A DNA stretch of 64,000 nt. Origin: Casuarina equisetifolia (taxonomy: Eukaryota; Streptophyta; Magnoliopsida; Fagales; Casuarinaceae). The notes beneath the pieces are model-generated. The model made no database searches. It was not told the origin of the DNA and worked only from the letters and a program-made list of their open reading frames with translations. The stretch is taken from NCBI GenBank assembly GCA_028551475.1, contig CM052355.1:24641580-24705579 (forward strand), read 5' to 3'. Below, piece by piece: positions 49,179 to 60,166 of the stretch (the first letter of the stretch is position 1; every line of letters starts with the position of its first letter). Position numbers and translations under genes: made by a program.

Positions 49179-49841
49179 CTACCTTGACCTAACCACAGAA
49201 GTACCACCATCCCCACTGCCACCGCCACCTGCCCCACCCTTCCCTATGATACCGCCACTCATACCCACATGATGATGATACCCACCAGCGCCGTAAACAT
49301 GTCCCTGATGGTGCCCCATGACTCCACCATACATCCCACCATACACTCCCCCGACTCCGTTATAGCCACCACCACCACTCCCTGAGCTCACTCCCCCCCC
49401 ACTCCCTCCACCGCCTGCAGCGGCACCACCACCACCGGATCCACCCCCACCACCGTCCTTCTCTCCCTGTCTCCCAACCGAGGTTTTTTCTCCTTCCATC
49501 TCCCTATACTTCTGCAGATAGCTCTTGAGGGGATCCACGTACTCCTCAAACCCCAGAGTAGTCATGGCCCACAGCAAGTCATCCCCATTGATCGTCTTTC
49601 TCTTCTCCCTCTGGCACTTGTCTGAGGCCTCCCCAGTAATGAAGCTGATGAACTCTGAAACACATTCCTGCACCGTTTCCTTTGCGTCCTTGGAAATCTT
49701 AGCGTTTGCTGGCAATGCCTTCTTCATGATTCTGCTGACGTTAGCGATGGGGAGGAACCTGTCTTGCTCTCGGGCCGAAAAGTCGTTGTTAGCGTTGTTG
49801 CTGTTGTTCTGGCCCCCTGACTCGTTGTCCGAATCAGCCAT
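49179..49841 (-). CDS. NF-YB: NF-YB subunit of CCAAT-binding factor (non-LEC1 type)
   Basis: Single exon, 220 aa. The product is the histone-fold B subunit that pairs with NF-YC and then NF-YA to bind CCAAT boxes in the nucleus. The conserved core occupies about residues 24-113: [20 protein letters not shown], the [18 protein letters not shown] helix and [19 protein letters not shown]. Lys51 in AKISKDAKE, rather than the Asp typical of LEC1/L1L, marks it as the non-embryonic class. The N terminus [10 protein letters not shown] and the [13 protein letters not shown] segment after the core resemble NF-YB3. The tail is a long Gly/Ser-rich, then His/Tyr-rich low-complexity region. An in-frame ATG nine codons upstream (49868) exists, but family members start with MADSDN. 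Intronless, as usual for this group. Confidence 0.93.
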   Translation of the reverse strand: MADSDNESGGQNNSNNANNDFSAREQDRFLPIANVSRIMKKALPANAKISKDAKETVQECVSEFISFITGEASDKCQREKRKTINGDDLLWAMTTLGFEEYVDPLKSYLQKYREMEGEKTSVGRQGEKDGGGGGSGGGGAAAGGGGSGGGVSSGSGGGGYNGVGGVYGGMYGGVMGHHQGHVYGAGGYHHHVGMSGGIIGKGGAGGGGSGDGGTSVVRSR

Positions 49842-52530
49842 CTCACCCAAAACCAGTCCCCAATTCAAAACCTTTCACTTTACGGCTCTGTTCAAGCTTC
49901 ACAAAGTACAACCAATTCAACAATTCCTACCTCCAAATATTCTGGGTTTGATCCAATTCAACAAAATGGACCAAATTCAACAGTTTACAGCCATGAAGTA
50001 GTAAGAGAGTGAAACACAAAGTGGACCCAATTCAACGACTGTGAACTAGAAATCATACGGGTCCGCAAAATTTTGAGGAAAAAAAAAAAAAAAAAAAAGA
50101 CCCAAGTCAAACAATTTCAGGCAGAAAAATTATAAGGGTCTGATAAAAAATTTCAGCTTTAAAACTTTCTGGCCTCAGTAAAGATTTCACAAAATAGACC
50201 AAATCCAAAACTTTTAAGCTATAAAATTTATTCCGGGTCTAACTGAATTTACAAAATATGTGAATTCAAAACGTTTCATCTACAAGGAAACAACTCAACA
50301 AATTTTGAGTTACAAAAAAAAAATTATATCAGAAAGCAAAGACAAAGAACCAACATAGTAGCCAGAGGAGGAAACCAAGGGAAAAGAAGGGAACGGAAAA
50401 TTTGTTCAGGCACAGTTTCTGAGATCACAGTTCAAGGGAGAGGTATCCGGGTGAAACCGGGTGGAAAGATGAGGGGCAGAATGGGGAATAAGCGTAGGGT
50501 TCAGGGGACAGGCCGGGAAAGGAGGAGGAGCTCCGGGAATGTGGGTGGAGTTGCAGCGATGATGTGGAGAGGGGTTGGGGTCCGTTGGATCGCAAGGGTA
50601 ATAATTAGATCGAGCGCGACACGTGGGAAGCCCCAGACCGTTAGTTTGTCGATAAGAAAGGAGTCACGTGGGTGGAACCGAGGCGTCGGATTGGTAGTGG
50701 GATTAGTGGGATCTAGCGGCGGAAAAGGTGACACGTAGTAGGTTAGTCGGCAAGTGAACACCCCGTTATGGGAATCTTCAGGCGGCTGTTGCAGCTCGGC
50801 TCCAGCCGAATGGAACTAGCTGGACTCAGGATCTGAGCCATCTAATCTCTTTGGTCAGCACGCGTGGACGTCAGAGATAAGCCATCTATGAGTTTATTTA
50901 TTTGCCTAAATGCAGCGTTGGAGTTTACGTCGTCCGATCCATCCGATCGTGAACACTTAAAATGCACAGATATCTACGACAAGTACAGCCACCGATTGTC
51001 TGAAGTCAATCCATCACCTCCATTGCGATTAATCAATCGAGCGATTACAGTTCATCTCTTACTTCCAAATGGTTCGTTAATCAGATTATGGACGTATGGC
51101 CCACAATTTTGCATCTCTATCTGATCACGGATAAGGCCTACGGTAAAAGTAAGATGAATAAAACCGACAAAAGTCACAATCAATGGTCCAATTTTTAAAC
51201 TAATAATCTAGTGATATTTGTGTTTACTTTTTTTTTTTTTTTTAATCTTTTTTAAATTCACAAACCCACTCATGCATCTTCTAATATTAAAGTAATATTT
51301 GTGTTCACACAAATAAACACAAAAATATTTGTATTTGTATTTGTATTTGTATTTGTATTTGTATTTTATTTTTCATAAACTTTTCTTTCCTTGTCATTAG
51401 AAATTTTAAATGGTTTCTTTTTTATGTAAAATTTACATTCTTCAGCCCACGAGGTTTGAGTGTTACGTGGAGGAGGATTAAATCCTTTTTGTGGGAGCAG
51501 TATGGGTTCACTGACTGAAGTATGTGTCTAAGATCTCGCGGGATCCATCGAAATCCAGCTTGATGTGGCTGAAAATCCCTTGCCCGCCGGAGAGAATTCA
51601 TCTCACACATCCCCATATATGAAACTTTGATCGTGGACCACCGTCCCAAATTGATGCTGAACTGTCTGAAAGCTGGGAACAACACCCTTGCTCCTCACCC
51701 TCTGAAAATGGAGGACAAATTCAATGCAGGAGAAGCTCTCTTTCCACTTACAATTGATTAATCCAAGCATCAGACATTTTTCTAATTCCTACTTCGATCA
51801 AGACTATGGTGATTTGTATGCAGCTCCATCGTTCTCTATTAAGCCTTTCTGGAGGCACATCGGATACTTGCAGGTGCTAAATGCACTAAAACTGCTAGCA
51901 GGAAACTAGCTTCAGGAATCATGGATGGATGGTCTTAATCTTTTCTTCTTTTTTTCACTTTTTTTCACACCACCCAAACTCATACATTCAAATATTAAAT
52001 TTGAAATCAGGAGGTTTCAGGAATTAGGTGCTTGTTGAAACTGCCCCTATACTTCCATCAGCAGAAAGACATCCTAGTGGAAAAAGATCAGCTAGTTGCA
52101 GGTGCTAAATGCCACATTTCAAGTAGCTTTTTGAAAGCAAATTAAAGCAAAAGTAATACGTGAACAACTTTCCATCATTAAAAATAGACCTTGCATAATT
52201 ACATTAGTAAGCAATTGTTTATCGCCTCTAAATAGTCCTGAAACACTGCTCACGCCACAAAAAGAAAAAGGGAAAAAGGAAATGCAAGTGGAATTCCATC
52301 GGTTGGCTATGGCCTTCAAACTTCTAATACTTTAATGTGCATGAAGAGAAAACAAAGGGCCATAATACAAGTGCAGTAATGGGTATCCAAAGTCCCGGAG
52401 CAGAAGCTTTCACAAGGCACAACATAAAAAAGAAAAGAAAGATGGAAGCATGACATCTTGAATTCGAATAAAATCCAAGGCGGATCAAAAACTTCAGTAA
52501 AAAAGTTATTATTGACCAAAAAGCAGTAAC
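49842..52530. other. NF-YB upstream region and intergenic DNA
   Basis: 49870-50440 is AT-rich with a poly-A run at 50080-50098 and repeated phrases like CCCAATTCAAC, probably leader and promoter of NF-YB. 50450-50760 is GC-rich with open frames on both strands and no domain; being close upstream of NF-YB, it may be a CpG-rich regulatory part. 50864-51124 is open but unrecognised. 51229-51243 is poly-T, and 51332-51366 is a TTTGTA hexanucleotide run. 51420-52500 shows nothing supported. Confidence 0.45.
51332..51366. repeat. TTTGTA microsatellite
   Basis: About six tandem TTTGTA units are visible directly. Confidence 0.85.
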
Positions 52531-53250
52531 TCAAGCTTCAATCTCAAACCTTGAACACTTGATGGAGCCCATGGATATATCAATCTCTATCAAGTTCTCT
52601 TCCTCGATCATCTCATTTATGTCCGAGAGGAGCTCCATCAGACTACGCGGCTGGAAAAAGGATTCCGGCGAGAAATCTGGCACTTTCGGCTGCTTGTTAA
52701 CCTTTGGCTTCTCTTCCGTATGACCAACATACTGCCCGCTCGGAAGTGCAATTTCGATGAGGCTTTCCTCGTCGGAAATTGAACCATCGGAGTAATCTGG
52801 GCTGTGATCCGCATTATCTCGAAACGGCCAGTCTACTTCCGACTCCTCACTAGTTGATAACCGATAAAGGCCTTCACTTTCTGACAGCGAATCAGTGGAG
52901 GGGACTGAATGGTCAGCAATCCGATGCATAGCATCTTGGATTTCCTTCTGTGTCGCAGTATCACTTTCGGGCTGAGGTACTGAAACATCTTCCATTTGCG
53001 ATGAGCTTTCTTGGTCAGGCCTGCTGACAACTTCTTCTTCCTCTTCTTCTCTCTCAGCTACTACTGGTTTGTTCTTTGAGAACGTAAAGTAAACAGTGGA
53101 CAAGATCAATACTGTGGATGTTACAAGCAAGGAGAAGAACCCAAAACCCAAATAACCGGCAGAAACTAGCAATGGAGCTAGAATAGCAAACCATGTTAGT
53201 GGGTTTCTAAAGCAAAACATTTGATCTTTGACTGTGCCTTCCAAGTTCAT
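52531..53250 (-). CDS. Membrane protein of unknown function with acidic cytosolic tail
   Basis: Single-exon open frame of 239 aa. I do not recognise a named family. A hydrophobic stretch at about residues 18-57 (LTWFAILAPLLVSAGYLG, then FFSLLVTSTVLILSTVYF) is long enough for two membrane helices in a hairpin. It is followed by a strongly acidic segment (EREEEEEEVV at about 66-75) and a Ser/Asp/Glu-rich, probably disordered, middle. Two similar short motifs lie near the end: ESLIEIALPSG and ENLIEIDISMGSIK, the second in a final block MELLSDINEMIEEE. This layout (helix hairpin, acidic linker, LIEI motif) is seen in uncharacterised plant proteins. The length, clean start and lack of frame damage argue that it is real. 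Confidence 0.75.
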   Translation of the reverse strand: MNLEGTVKDQMFCFRNPLTWFAILAPLLVSAGYLGFGFFSLLVTSTVLILSTVYFTFSKNKPVVAEREEEEEEVVSRPDQESSSQMEDVSVPQPESDTATQKEIQDAMHRIADHSVPSTDSLSESEGLYRLSTSEESEVDWPFRDNADHSPDYSDGSISDEESLIEIALPSGQYVGHTEEKPKVNKQPKVPDFSPESFFQPRSLMELLSDINEMIEEENLIEIDISMGSIKCSRFEIEA

Positions 53251-55510
53251 GAACTAGAAAAAGTCTAGCCTACTAATCAGTAATCCCGAGAAAAGTAATT
53301 ATGCACGAAAAAGCAATAACTTTCCCTTTTGTCGAGCTTCAAGGAGACTATATGAGATCGATGGAAGACAAAACGGATTGAAAAGACAATCCTTTTACGG
53401 AGACGATAAGGATTACACAAAATATAGATCAAAGGCAGACGAAAGACCAGAAATAGGTGAAACTGGGTGCTTCGGTTTTGGTTAAAATAACCAAACACGC
53501 CATGATATCATAAAATCAGATTGATGGATCCTCATTTTGAATGGAAAAGAAAATACAGGAAGGATGGATAAGTTGTTTTTGCCGAAAACAAGAAGACCTT
53601 GACACTTTAGAGCTCCACTGCCTTTCTTGATTGACTATACAAAGGAAAGACACATGGCTAAAAAGGAAAGGTTTGCATGGGACTCGAACAGTGAGAATCT
53701 GAAGACTGTATTAATAGGCAAAAGAAAAAGGCATCAACAGAGAAACTCAGTCCGAGCACAAGCTGCAGTGCTTGGAGATTTGATTGACAGCTGAACCTTT
53801 ACTGGTTTTCACAAATGGGAGAAAGCTCAGAAAAAAATATTTTCTGTATTTTAATATTGGAATTGCACTGAAACCACTGACTTTCCCCGTTGTTTCTGTT
53901 ATCACAGACTCACCGTTCCCCAGTCCCCCTTGCTCCTAAAAAACTGGGTTTCTGCTTCCTAAAACCAATCAGGTGGTCTTCCTCTGCAACTGATTCCCTT
54001 GGAACCACGAAACCCGTGGTTACCCCTACTGTTTATTAGTCTCAGAGCTTGGAAATTGGAGAAGCCATGCGCACATATCTGAGCTCACCACATGGCATTT
54101 CCCTCCAACTTCAATGCAGAATACGAGACAACAGATGAGAGCAGGACAGTAAAAAAGAAAGTGTACTATTTGCTTGGAACCAGTCCAGAAACTTTAATAG
54201 AAATAGGGTAAGAAACAGCACCTCAAAGACTCATCGTTTGCTTACAGAAACTTTCGTTCACTCAAAGGTCTCATCTGATTAAGCCAAAAAGATCAACTTT
54301 CTGCAGAAACAAAGTGTTCCAAGAGTTTCTGGGACATTAGACCATGACCATCATTGACACCACAGGCTGCCAATAGGGATCTAAGAATATGAGTTCTTTT
54401 GCAGCAAATTCCAGGGAAGACTGGAGCCCAGCAAAGGTGAAGGATCTTTTCGTAAACTTCAGAAACTTGTCTGCAATGATATCAAAACTTCAGCTGAAAT
54501 GGATGGACACTGTTACTCACGTTCTTATAGGAAACCCTTGACGCTGTTCTGCTGTCATAGACCATGCCCTCTGGAGCAAGAAGTTGAAATTTATTCTGTT
54601 TCCCGTTTTATATTCATTTTCATGGCGATAAGTCCAAATGGAGGTGACTTAGAGCAAAGAAACAAAAGAAGAGCTATTTTTTCATTTAAAAACTCGGGGA
54701 AAAGCATCTGCAGAATGGTCAGATTGAACCACCTTACTTTATAATAAAACAACATAACTTTCATAATTCCTAAGGTCACACAACCACGTACGGACTTCTT
54801 CGTTATTGGCACGGCGTTGTTTAGAAAGATTAGAAAAAGGATGAAGAAGCAATCTTGACGTTCTAGTTTGATGAAATTACATAATAGATCTTCACATGTT
54901 CGCAATCCTTCAAGGCTCCTGCTCTAGGGGCTAGGGTTAAAAGTTAAGTCATAAGCAATACTTTTTTGTTTCAGGATTGCGCCACTAATGATGGCCTCAG
55001 GGGGCCATCTGTGTCTTTTTTACCCACCAAAAAATGCTTGTCCCAATTCCACCATTGCTGGTGGAACCTAATGCTAGAGGTCGGCCAAATCAGCGCCTGG
55101 ATTTTCCATTTTCTTGATGCGTGTCCGCGACGGCCTTTTAAAGCGTCTCGCACATGGGGAAACCTTCTACCATTGCTTGAAATGATGTTGAGGAGTGAAG
55201 GATTTTCAGTATATTTTAGCTCCAGTTGCGATATATTTATTCCTTGTCCCGGTGTTAGGGTCCAAGAAGAAATCTTTAACTCGATGAAGACTAGTTTATT
55301 ACTCCAATGTTATAGCTTTGGTTTCTTTCTCTAGTGTTATTTTCTTTAAATGGGAAGAACGAACGTCCAGAGAGAGAGAGGGAGGAGGTAGAAGAGTAAG
55401 GAGAAGTGAAACTTCTCTAATGATCAAAGACTTCAGCGTTTGTATCACATAAACTCGGCATGCAATTGCAATTGTATAAAGCCGTAGAAGATTTTGAATT
55501 TGAGTCAAAA
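53251..55510. other. Intergenic stretch upstream of the membrane protein gene
   Basis: 53251-53520 is likely the leader of the membrane protein gene. 54499-54744 and 54966-55334 are open frames without domains or supporting codon features. A short AG-rich run is at 55369-55384. No gene is supported. Confidence 0.45.
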
Positions 55511-56146
55511 TCCTATGGAAGAGTCAGATAACCATCAATATTTTTCCTTAACTTCTTATATACACAAGCAGTCCACAATAAAAGACTCTTCCTCCTCTCA
55601 CCCTTCTGAATTTACTGACAAATTTCATCCATTCATATACTTTTCTTACTTCTATTACATTTACCTTGACTACAGACGTACGAGTATAGACTCAACAGGA
55701 AAATCCTCCTACGAAACAAAGTCCAAGTTGTGCAAGGGGAGGAATGTAACGAAGATAATGCCACTTGTCGGCCAATTGCAGGTGCTAGTTGCATATAAAG
55801 CAGTCCCATATTAAAATGTGGGACTGCATATAAAGCCTTCCCATAGAGCAGTCCTATGGAAGAGTCAGATTACCATTGAGTTTTTTCCTTAATTTATTAT
55901 ACACAAGCAATCCACATTAAAAGACTTTTCTTCCTCTAAACCTTCTGAACTAGCATTCACATAGTTTTTTAACTTCTATTGCAATGTTCCTTCATCTTGA
56001 CTACCGAAGTATGAGTATAGACTCGCAGAAAAATCCTCCTAGGAAACAAGTAAAAGTCCAAGTTGTGCGAGGGAAGGAATGTAACGAAGATAATGCCACT
56101 TGTCGGCCAATTGCAGGTGCTAGTTGCATATAAAGCAGTCCCATAT
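55511..56146. repeat. Direct repeat, two units, 341-bp period
   Basis: Unit 1 at 55511-55811 and unit 2 at 55852-56146 both begin TCCTATGGAAGAGTCAGAT and end GCAGTCCCATAT. The last roughly 80 bases (from GGAATGTAACGAAGATAATG to the end) are identical, while the first 200 bases are clearly diverged. A 40-bp spacer joins them. No coding role is apparent. Confidence 0.85.
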
Positions 56147-57454
56147 GAAACCTAAACTGGATCAGCTTTTTCTATATTTTCACTACAAGACAAACATGCT
56201 TAGCATTAACTACAATTTATTCGGTTAAAGATGTTTTCGACCTTAGACTTGGAGAACCATTTTCTTGAAAGGAGGACTGAGATCAAGAAACCCAACCGGT
56301 ATTGGGGAGTGTAAATTACGGAATGTTTTAGTTGTGCATATCGATTGATGAGAATGGGAGGGGACCATATCTAATTTTTGATGAATGTTTCATTGTAATT
56401 GTAGAAGAAGGGATAAAATATTCTGGCTTTGAATCTAGTGCTCAGACTTCACCGATAGTCCTACCTACTTATTCCTTCATTCCATTGGAAAAAGTGGAAA
56501 CAGTGCATGGTTGAAGCCAATTCCGAGGACAAAATGGCTTAGTGGGTAATTAATTTTTTTGCAATTACATACATATATGAGGATTAAGGGAAAAAGAAAA
56601 AGGCATGTCAGAGCTTTCATCTCGTCCATTAACATATACGAAGCTAAAACCTTAAAATCTTGAAAAACAAGACAAAGGACAAATGAAAGAAGTATTATGG
56701 TTTCATAATGAGTGTTAGAAATCTATAGAGAAGCTAGAAGAAAAAAAAAATTGCACTGAGGTAAATGGAACTCAGAATTTATACTTTCATCTTAGATGAG
56801 TTCTATAAAGTAGTTATGTACGTATTTCTCTTTTGGCCCCCAACATGGGCGTTGAGATTTGCATGCATTAACTTCACAACGAAGTATTCTCTTTGTTAGA
56901 TCACATTTTCTCTTTTATTCTTTTGATGAGTTTGCTTGAAATACAGAAAATTCAAAAATTATAATATAAATGTCAAGAATTTACTGGCTGCTCCCTTTTC
57001 GGGTCTTTCAGTAATAAGCCCAAATCTTAGGCCTGTTACACCAATTTATGTATCTCCAAATGAAGAGGTAGCTTGACCATTGGACAACAAATTAAAAAAA
57101 GAGAATACAAACATATAGATCTAGTTCAAATTTTTTTTCCTAAAATCTAGTTTTAGGTTTGCTCAACTCCAAATGTATGGCCAAAGTCCCCCAGTTGTAG
57201 TTTTAGTTAATTTCCTTTTTGAGACGTCTATCAAGGCGTTCGTTGCCATACACAATTCTTCGATTCTTGTGAGCATGCGGAATCATGCTTATAACCAAAC
57301 ATGTTATCTATGTCGTGCATGGCTACAATGAAGGTTGATATAGTTTCCCAATCACTTGTCCACAACAGTGATGAGCGGCCCAAGTGGCTAAAGTTGATGA
57401 TATCCATAACTACACAACTAAATCTTATGATTGGCTATAATCAAGTTATGTATG
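56147..57454. other. AT-rich intergenic DNA
   Basis: Only short open frames without domains are seen (for example 56332-56514). The end of this stretch (57300-57454) is open as MLSMSCMATMKVDIVSQ, but it runs into the LTR at 57455 and is not supported as a gene. Confidence 0.45.
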
Positions 57455-57974
57455 TATTAAATGCCACATCAGCGCTGCTAATGAAATCACATGGTGCCAA
57501 CTCAAGCTCATTAAACCATATGGCAATACACGTAGCTAGGGCTTGGCACATCAGCCCTGCACATTGCAAGGATGGAGTGCTGTCTCCCTCACTGAAAACA
57601 CCAACCACCTTTACATGCACTTGGCCAAAAATTCAGCGTCGGTAAACTTTCCCTTTGAGACAGATCATCGCATTTCCTCCTAGCACAAGCCACCAACCAA
57701 ACCGATGAAGGATTTGGTTAAAATCTCAAATTCTTTCCAAGCTCTCTCGGATTAGAATCATTCTCTCATTAATTGTAAATTTCTCTTGACTACGTTAGGG
57801 TTTTTGTTTCCCTTCTTGTATAGGTTGAATCTACCTATAAATTAGGCACCAATTGTATGTTTATATCATTGAATCAAAAGCTTTTCTTTCAGTGTTCTTG
57901 TTTTTGGGTTAGGGTTCTTTGTGTGTGAAAAATACTCAAGAAATCCTTTGATTTCTTAAGTTGTTTGTTTTTCA
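57455..57974 (+). repeat. 5' LTR of the copia element
   Basis: About 520 bp, paired by eye with 59633-60166. Shared landmarks include CTGCACATTGCAAGGATGGA, TTCTTTCCAAGCTCTCTC and TGTATAGGTTGAATCTACC. It carries a short TATA-like segment (CTATAAATTAGGC) that may be the LTR promoter. Confidence 0.85.
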
Positions 57975-59632
57975 TTTTGTTATCAGATCTTTTCCAGCAA
58001 TAGCCCCTTTGATCCCCTTCCAAATTCCTCGCAAATGGCCAATTCCTAGAATGATTTCACTCCCCCCAAACTGCTACCCTTGGAAATATTGGGAACATTT
58101 TGATTTCAATGACCACAGTCTACCTTGAGGGTCCGAACTCCTAAGCTTGGAAGACCATGATTTTGCCCTATCTCCGAGCGACCAAACTCCTTCCTATTAT
58201 TGAAGGATCAGTTCCATAATTTACAAAATTCGCCATTGACAAAGACACTAGTGGCTCCATCATTTGAGTCACAAACCTTGATTGTCTAGAGTGGCTAAAG
58301 CGAGATTAAACCATTCTAGGCCTCTTGCTGAACATATGCTTTGACACCATCATCAACCAACTGATGAAACAAAAGACTTTTATTGATGTGTGACATGCCC
58401 TAGCAACAAAATTTTCCATACAAAGCTTTGCTCATGCCTCTAATCTCCAGCTCCAATTTTAGGCCTTCACCAAAGGACTACGTTTGGTGTTAGAATTCCT
58501 TCAAGAAATCAACTCCCTCATCGACAAACTTGGCAACATTGATAAGGTCATCTCGAACAATAAGTACCTCACCTTAGCTCCCAAAGCATGGAATCACTAC
58601 CTAACCCAATTCTTAACACAAATTGACTTCTTTATTTCCAAAGTTGACTCCTTTATGTTCACTCTCTATGTTGCTCAATATAGCATGTTTCTTCTAGTTT
58701 ATCTCAATAATATCATTTTCACTAGCAGTCCTAATACACCCGTCACTCATATTTTGCCACAATTACAAAAAGAATTCGATATCAAGTATCTTGGTGATCA
58801 TCATTTTTTCTTAGGATTGTAAGCTCTTCCAATTCCTAATAGCATTTTACTTCATAATGCCAAATTTGCCCACAACATTCTTCAATGAGCTAATATGAAC
58901 TTTGCTCATTGGGTCTTAACCATTTGTGCCACAAGACGTCCACCATTTATCCATGATGGTGAGCCTTTTTTAGACCCTACACATTATCATAGCATTGTGG
59001 GCATTCTTTAATATCTCATTGTTATATGACTTGACATTGCTTATGCCATAAATACTATATGTGTCAAATGAATTCTTAGATTTCTTATAGATACAATCCA
59101 TTATAGTATTCAACCCACCAAATCTCCTTTGATGCAACTTTATGCTTATTTCAATGTTGGTTGTGCAAGGGATTGTGATGATTGTCACTTCATTGGTGAT
59201 TTTTGCATCTTTCTTGGTTCAAATTGTATCTCCTAGAGTTCCTGTAAGTAGAAAATAGTTGCTCGATTAAGCACCAAAGTCAAATTCAAAAGTCTAATTG
59301 ATATTGACATGAAACAAATTTAGATTAAAGCCTTACTTTGTGATCTTCATTAACCGTTATCTACACCGCTCACTCTTTGGTGTGATAAGCTATATGTTCC
59401 CTACCTTTCGATAAATCCAATTTTTCATGCCTATACCAAATAGGTTGAAATTGATTTTCACTTTATATGAGAATGTATTAAGAATTAGCAACTCCACATT
59501 CATTTTATTTCCTTTGTCAATCAAACTACTGATATCTTCATTAAAAAAGCTCTCTTCCCTTCACCTTTCTATTCTTTAAAACAAGTTTATAGTTTGTTAT
59601 GACTCATTAGCTAGCAAAGGGGTATTAAATGC

Positions 59633-60166
59633 CACATCATCATTGCCAAGACTACATCACATGGCACCAACTCAAGCTTATTAAACCATGTGGCAATACA
59701 TGAAACTAATACATGAAACTAGGGCTTGCCACGTTAGCCCTGCACATTGCAAGGATGGAATGCCATCTCCTCTATAGAAAACACCAGCCACCTCTACAAG
59801 CACTTGGTAGGAAATTTGGCATTGGGAAACTTTCCCATTGAAAACATATCATCACATTTCCTCTAAGCAATCTTAAGATGGCAAGAACTACAAGCCATCA
59901 ACCAAACCAACAAAAGATTTGGTTAAATCTTAAATTCTTTCCAAGCTCTCTCAAATTATATTCATTCTATCATTAATTGTAAATTGTTTTTGATTATATT
60001 AGGATTTTTATTTCATTTCTTGTATAGGTTGAATCTACCAATAAATTAGGTATCATTTGTATGCTTATATCATTGAATTGAAAGCTCTTTTCTTAGTGTG
60101 CTTGTTTCTAGGTTAGGTTCTTGATGTTCAAGAAATCCTTCAATTTCTTTAGCATTTTTTTTTTCA
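59633..60166 (+). repeat. 3' LTR of the copia element
   Basis: About 534 bp, the partner of 57455-57974. It contains a small internal duplication absent from the 5' LTR (ACATGAAACTA twice near 59698-59722) and many substitutions, consistent with long independent decay. Confidence 0.85.

Larger units (their letters stand above)
57455..60166 (+). mobile_element. Old, internally deleted Ty1/copia element with two LTRs
   Basis: LTRs at 57455-57974 and 59633-60166 both begin TATTAAATGCCACATCA and end TTTTTCA or TTTTCA. A degenerate primer-binding site (TTATCAGATC) follows the first, and a purine tract (AGCAAAGGGG) precedes the second. Inside, 58030-58480 is gag-like (VYLEGPNS, ILPYLRATKLLP). 58484-58822 is the reverse-transcriptase end, with YLNNIIF replacing the catalytic YVDD and KYLGDHHFFLGL. 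58850-59600 is an RNase H remnant. Protease, integrase and most RT are missing. LTR divergence is plainly large, so insertion is old. No clear target-site duplication was found (GTATG before, ATTAT after). Confidence 0.85.

Noticed and set aside
50451..50761. Open frames on both strands upstream of NF-YB
   Set aside because: GC-rich DNA gives long frames on both strands by chance; the region fits a regulatory or leader part of NF-YB better.
54966..55334. Open frame of 122 codons
   Set aside because: No domain, no splice partner and no conservation that I can judge; composition like surrounding spacer.
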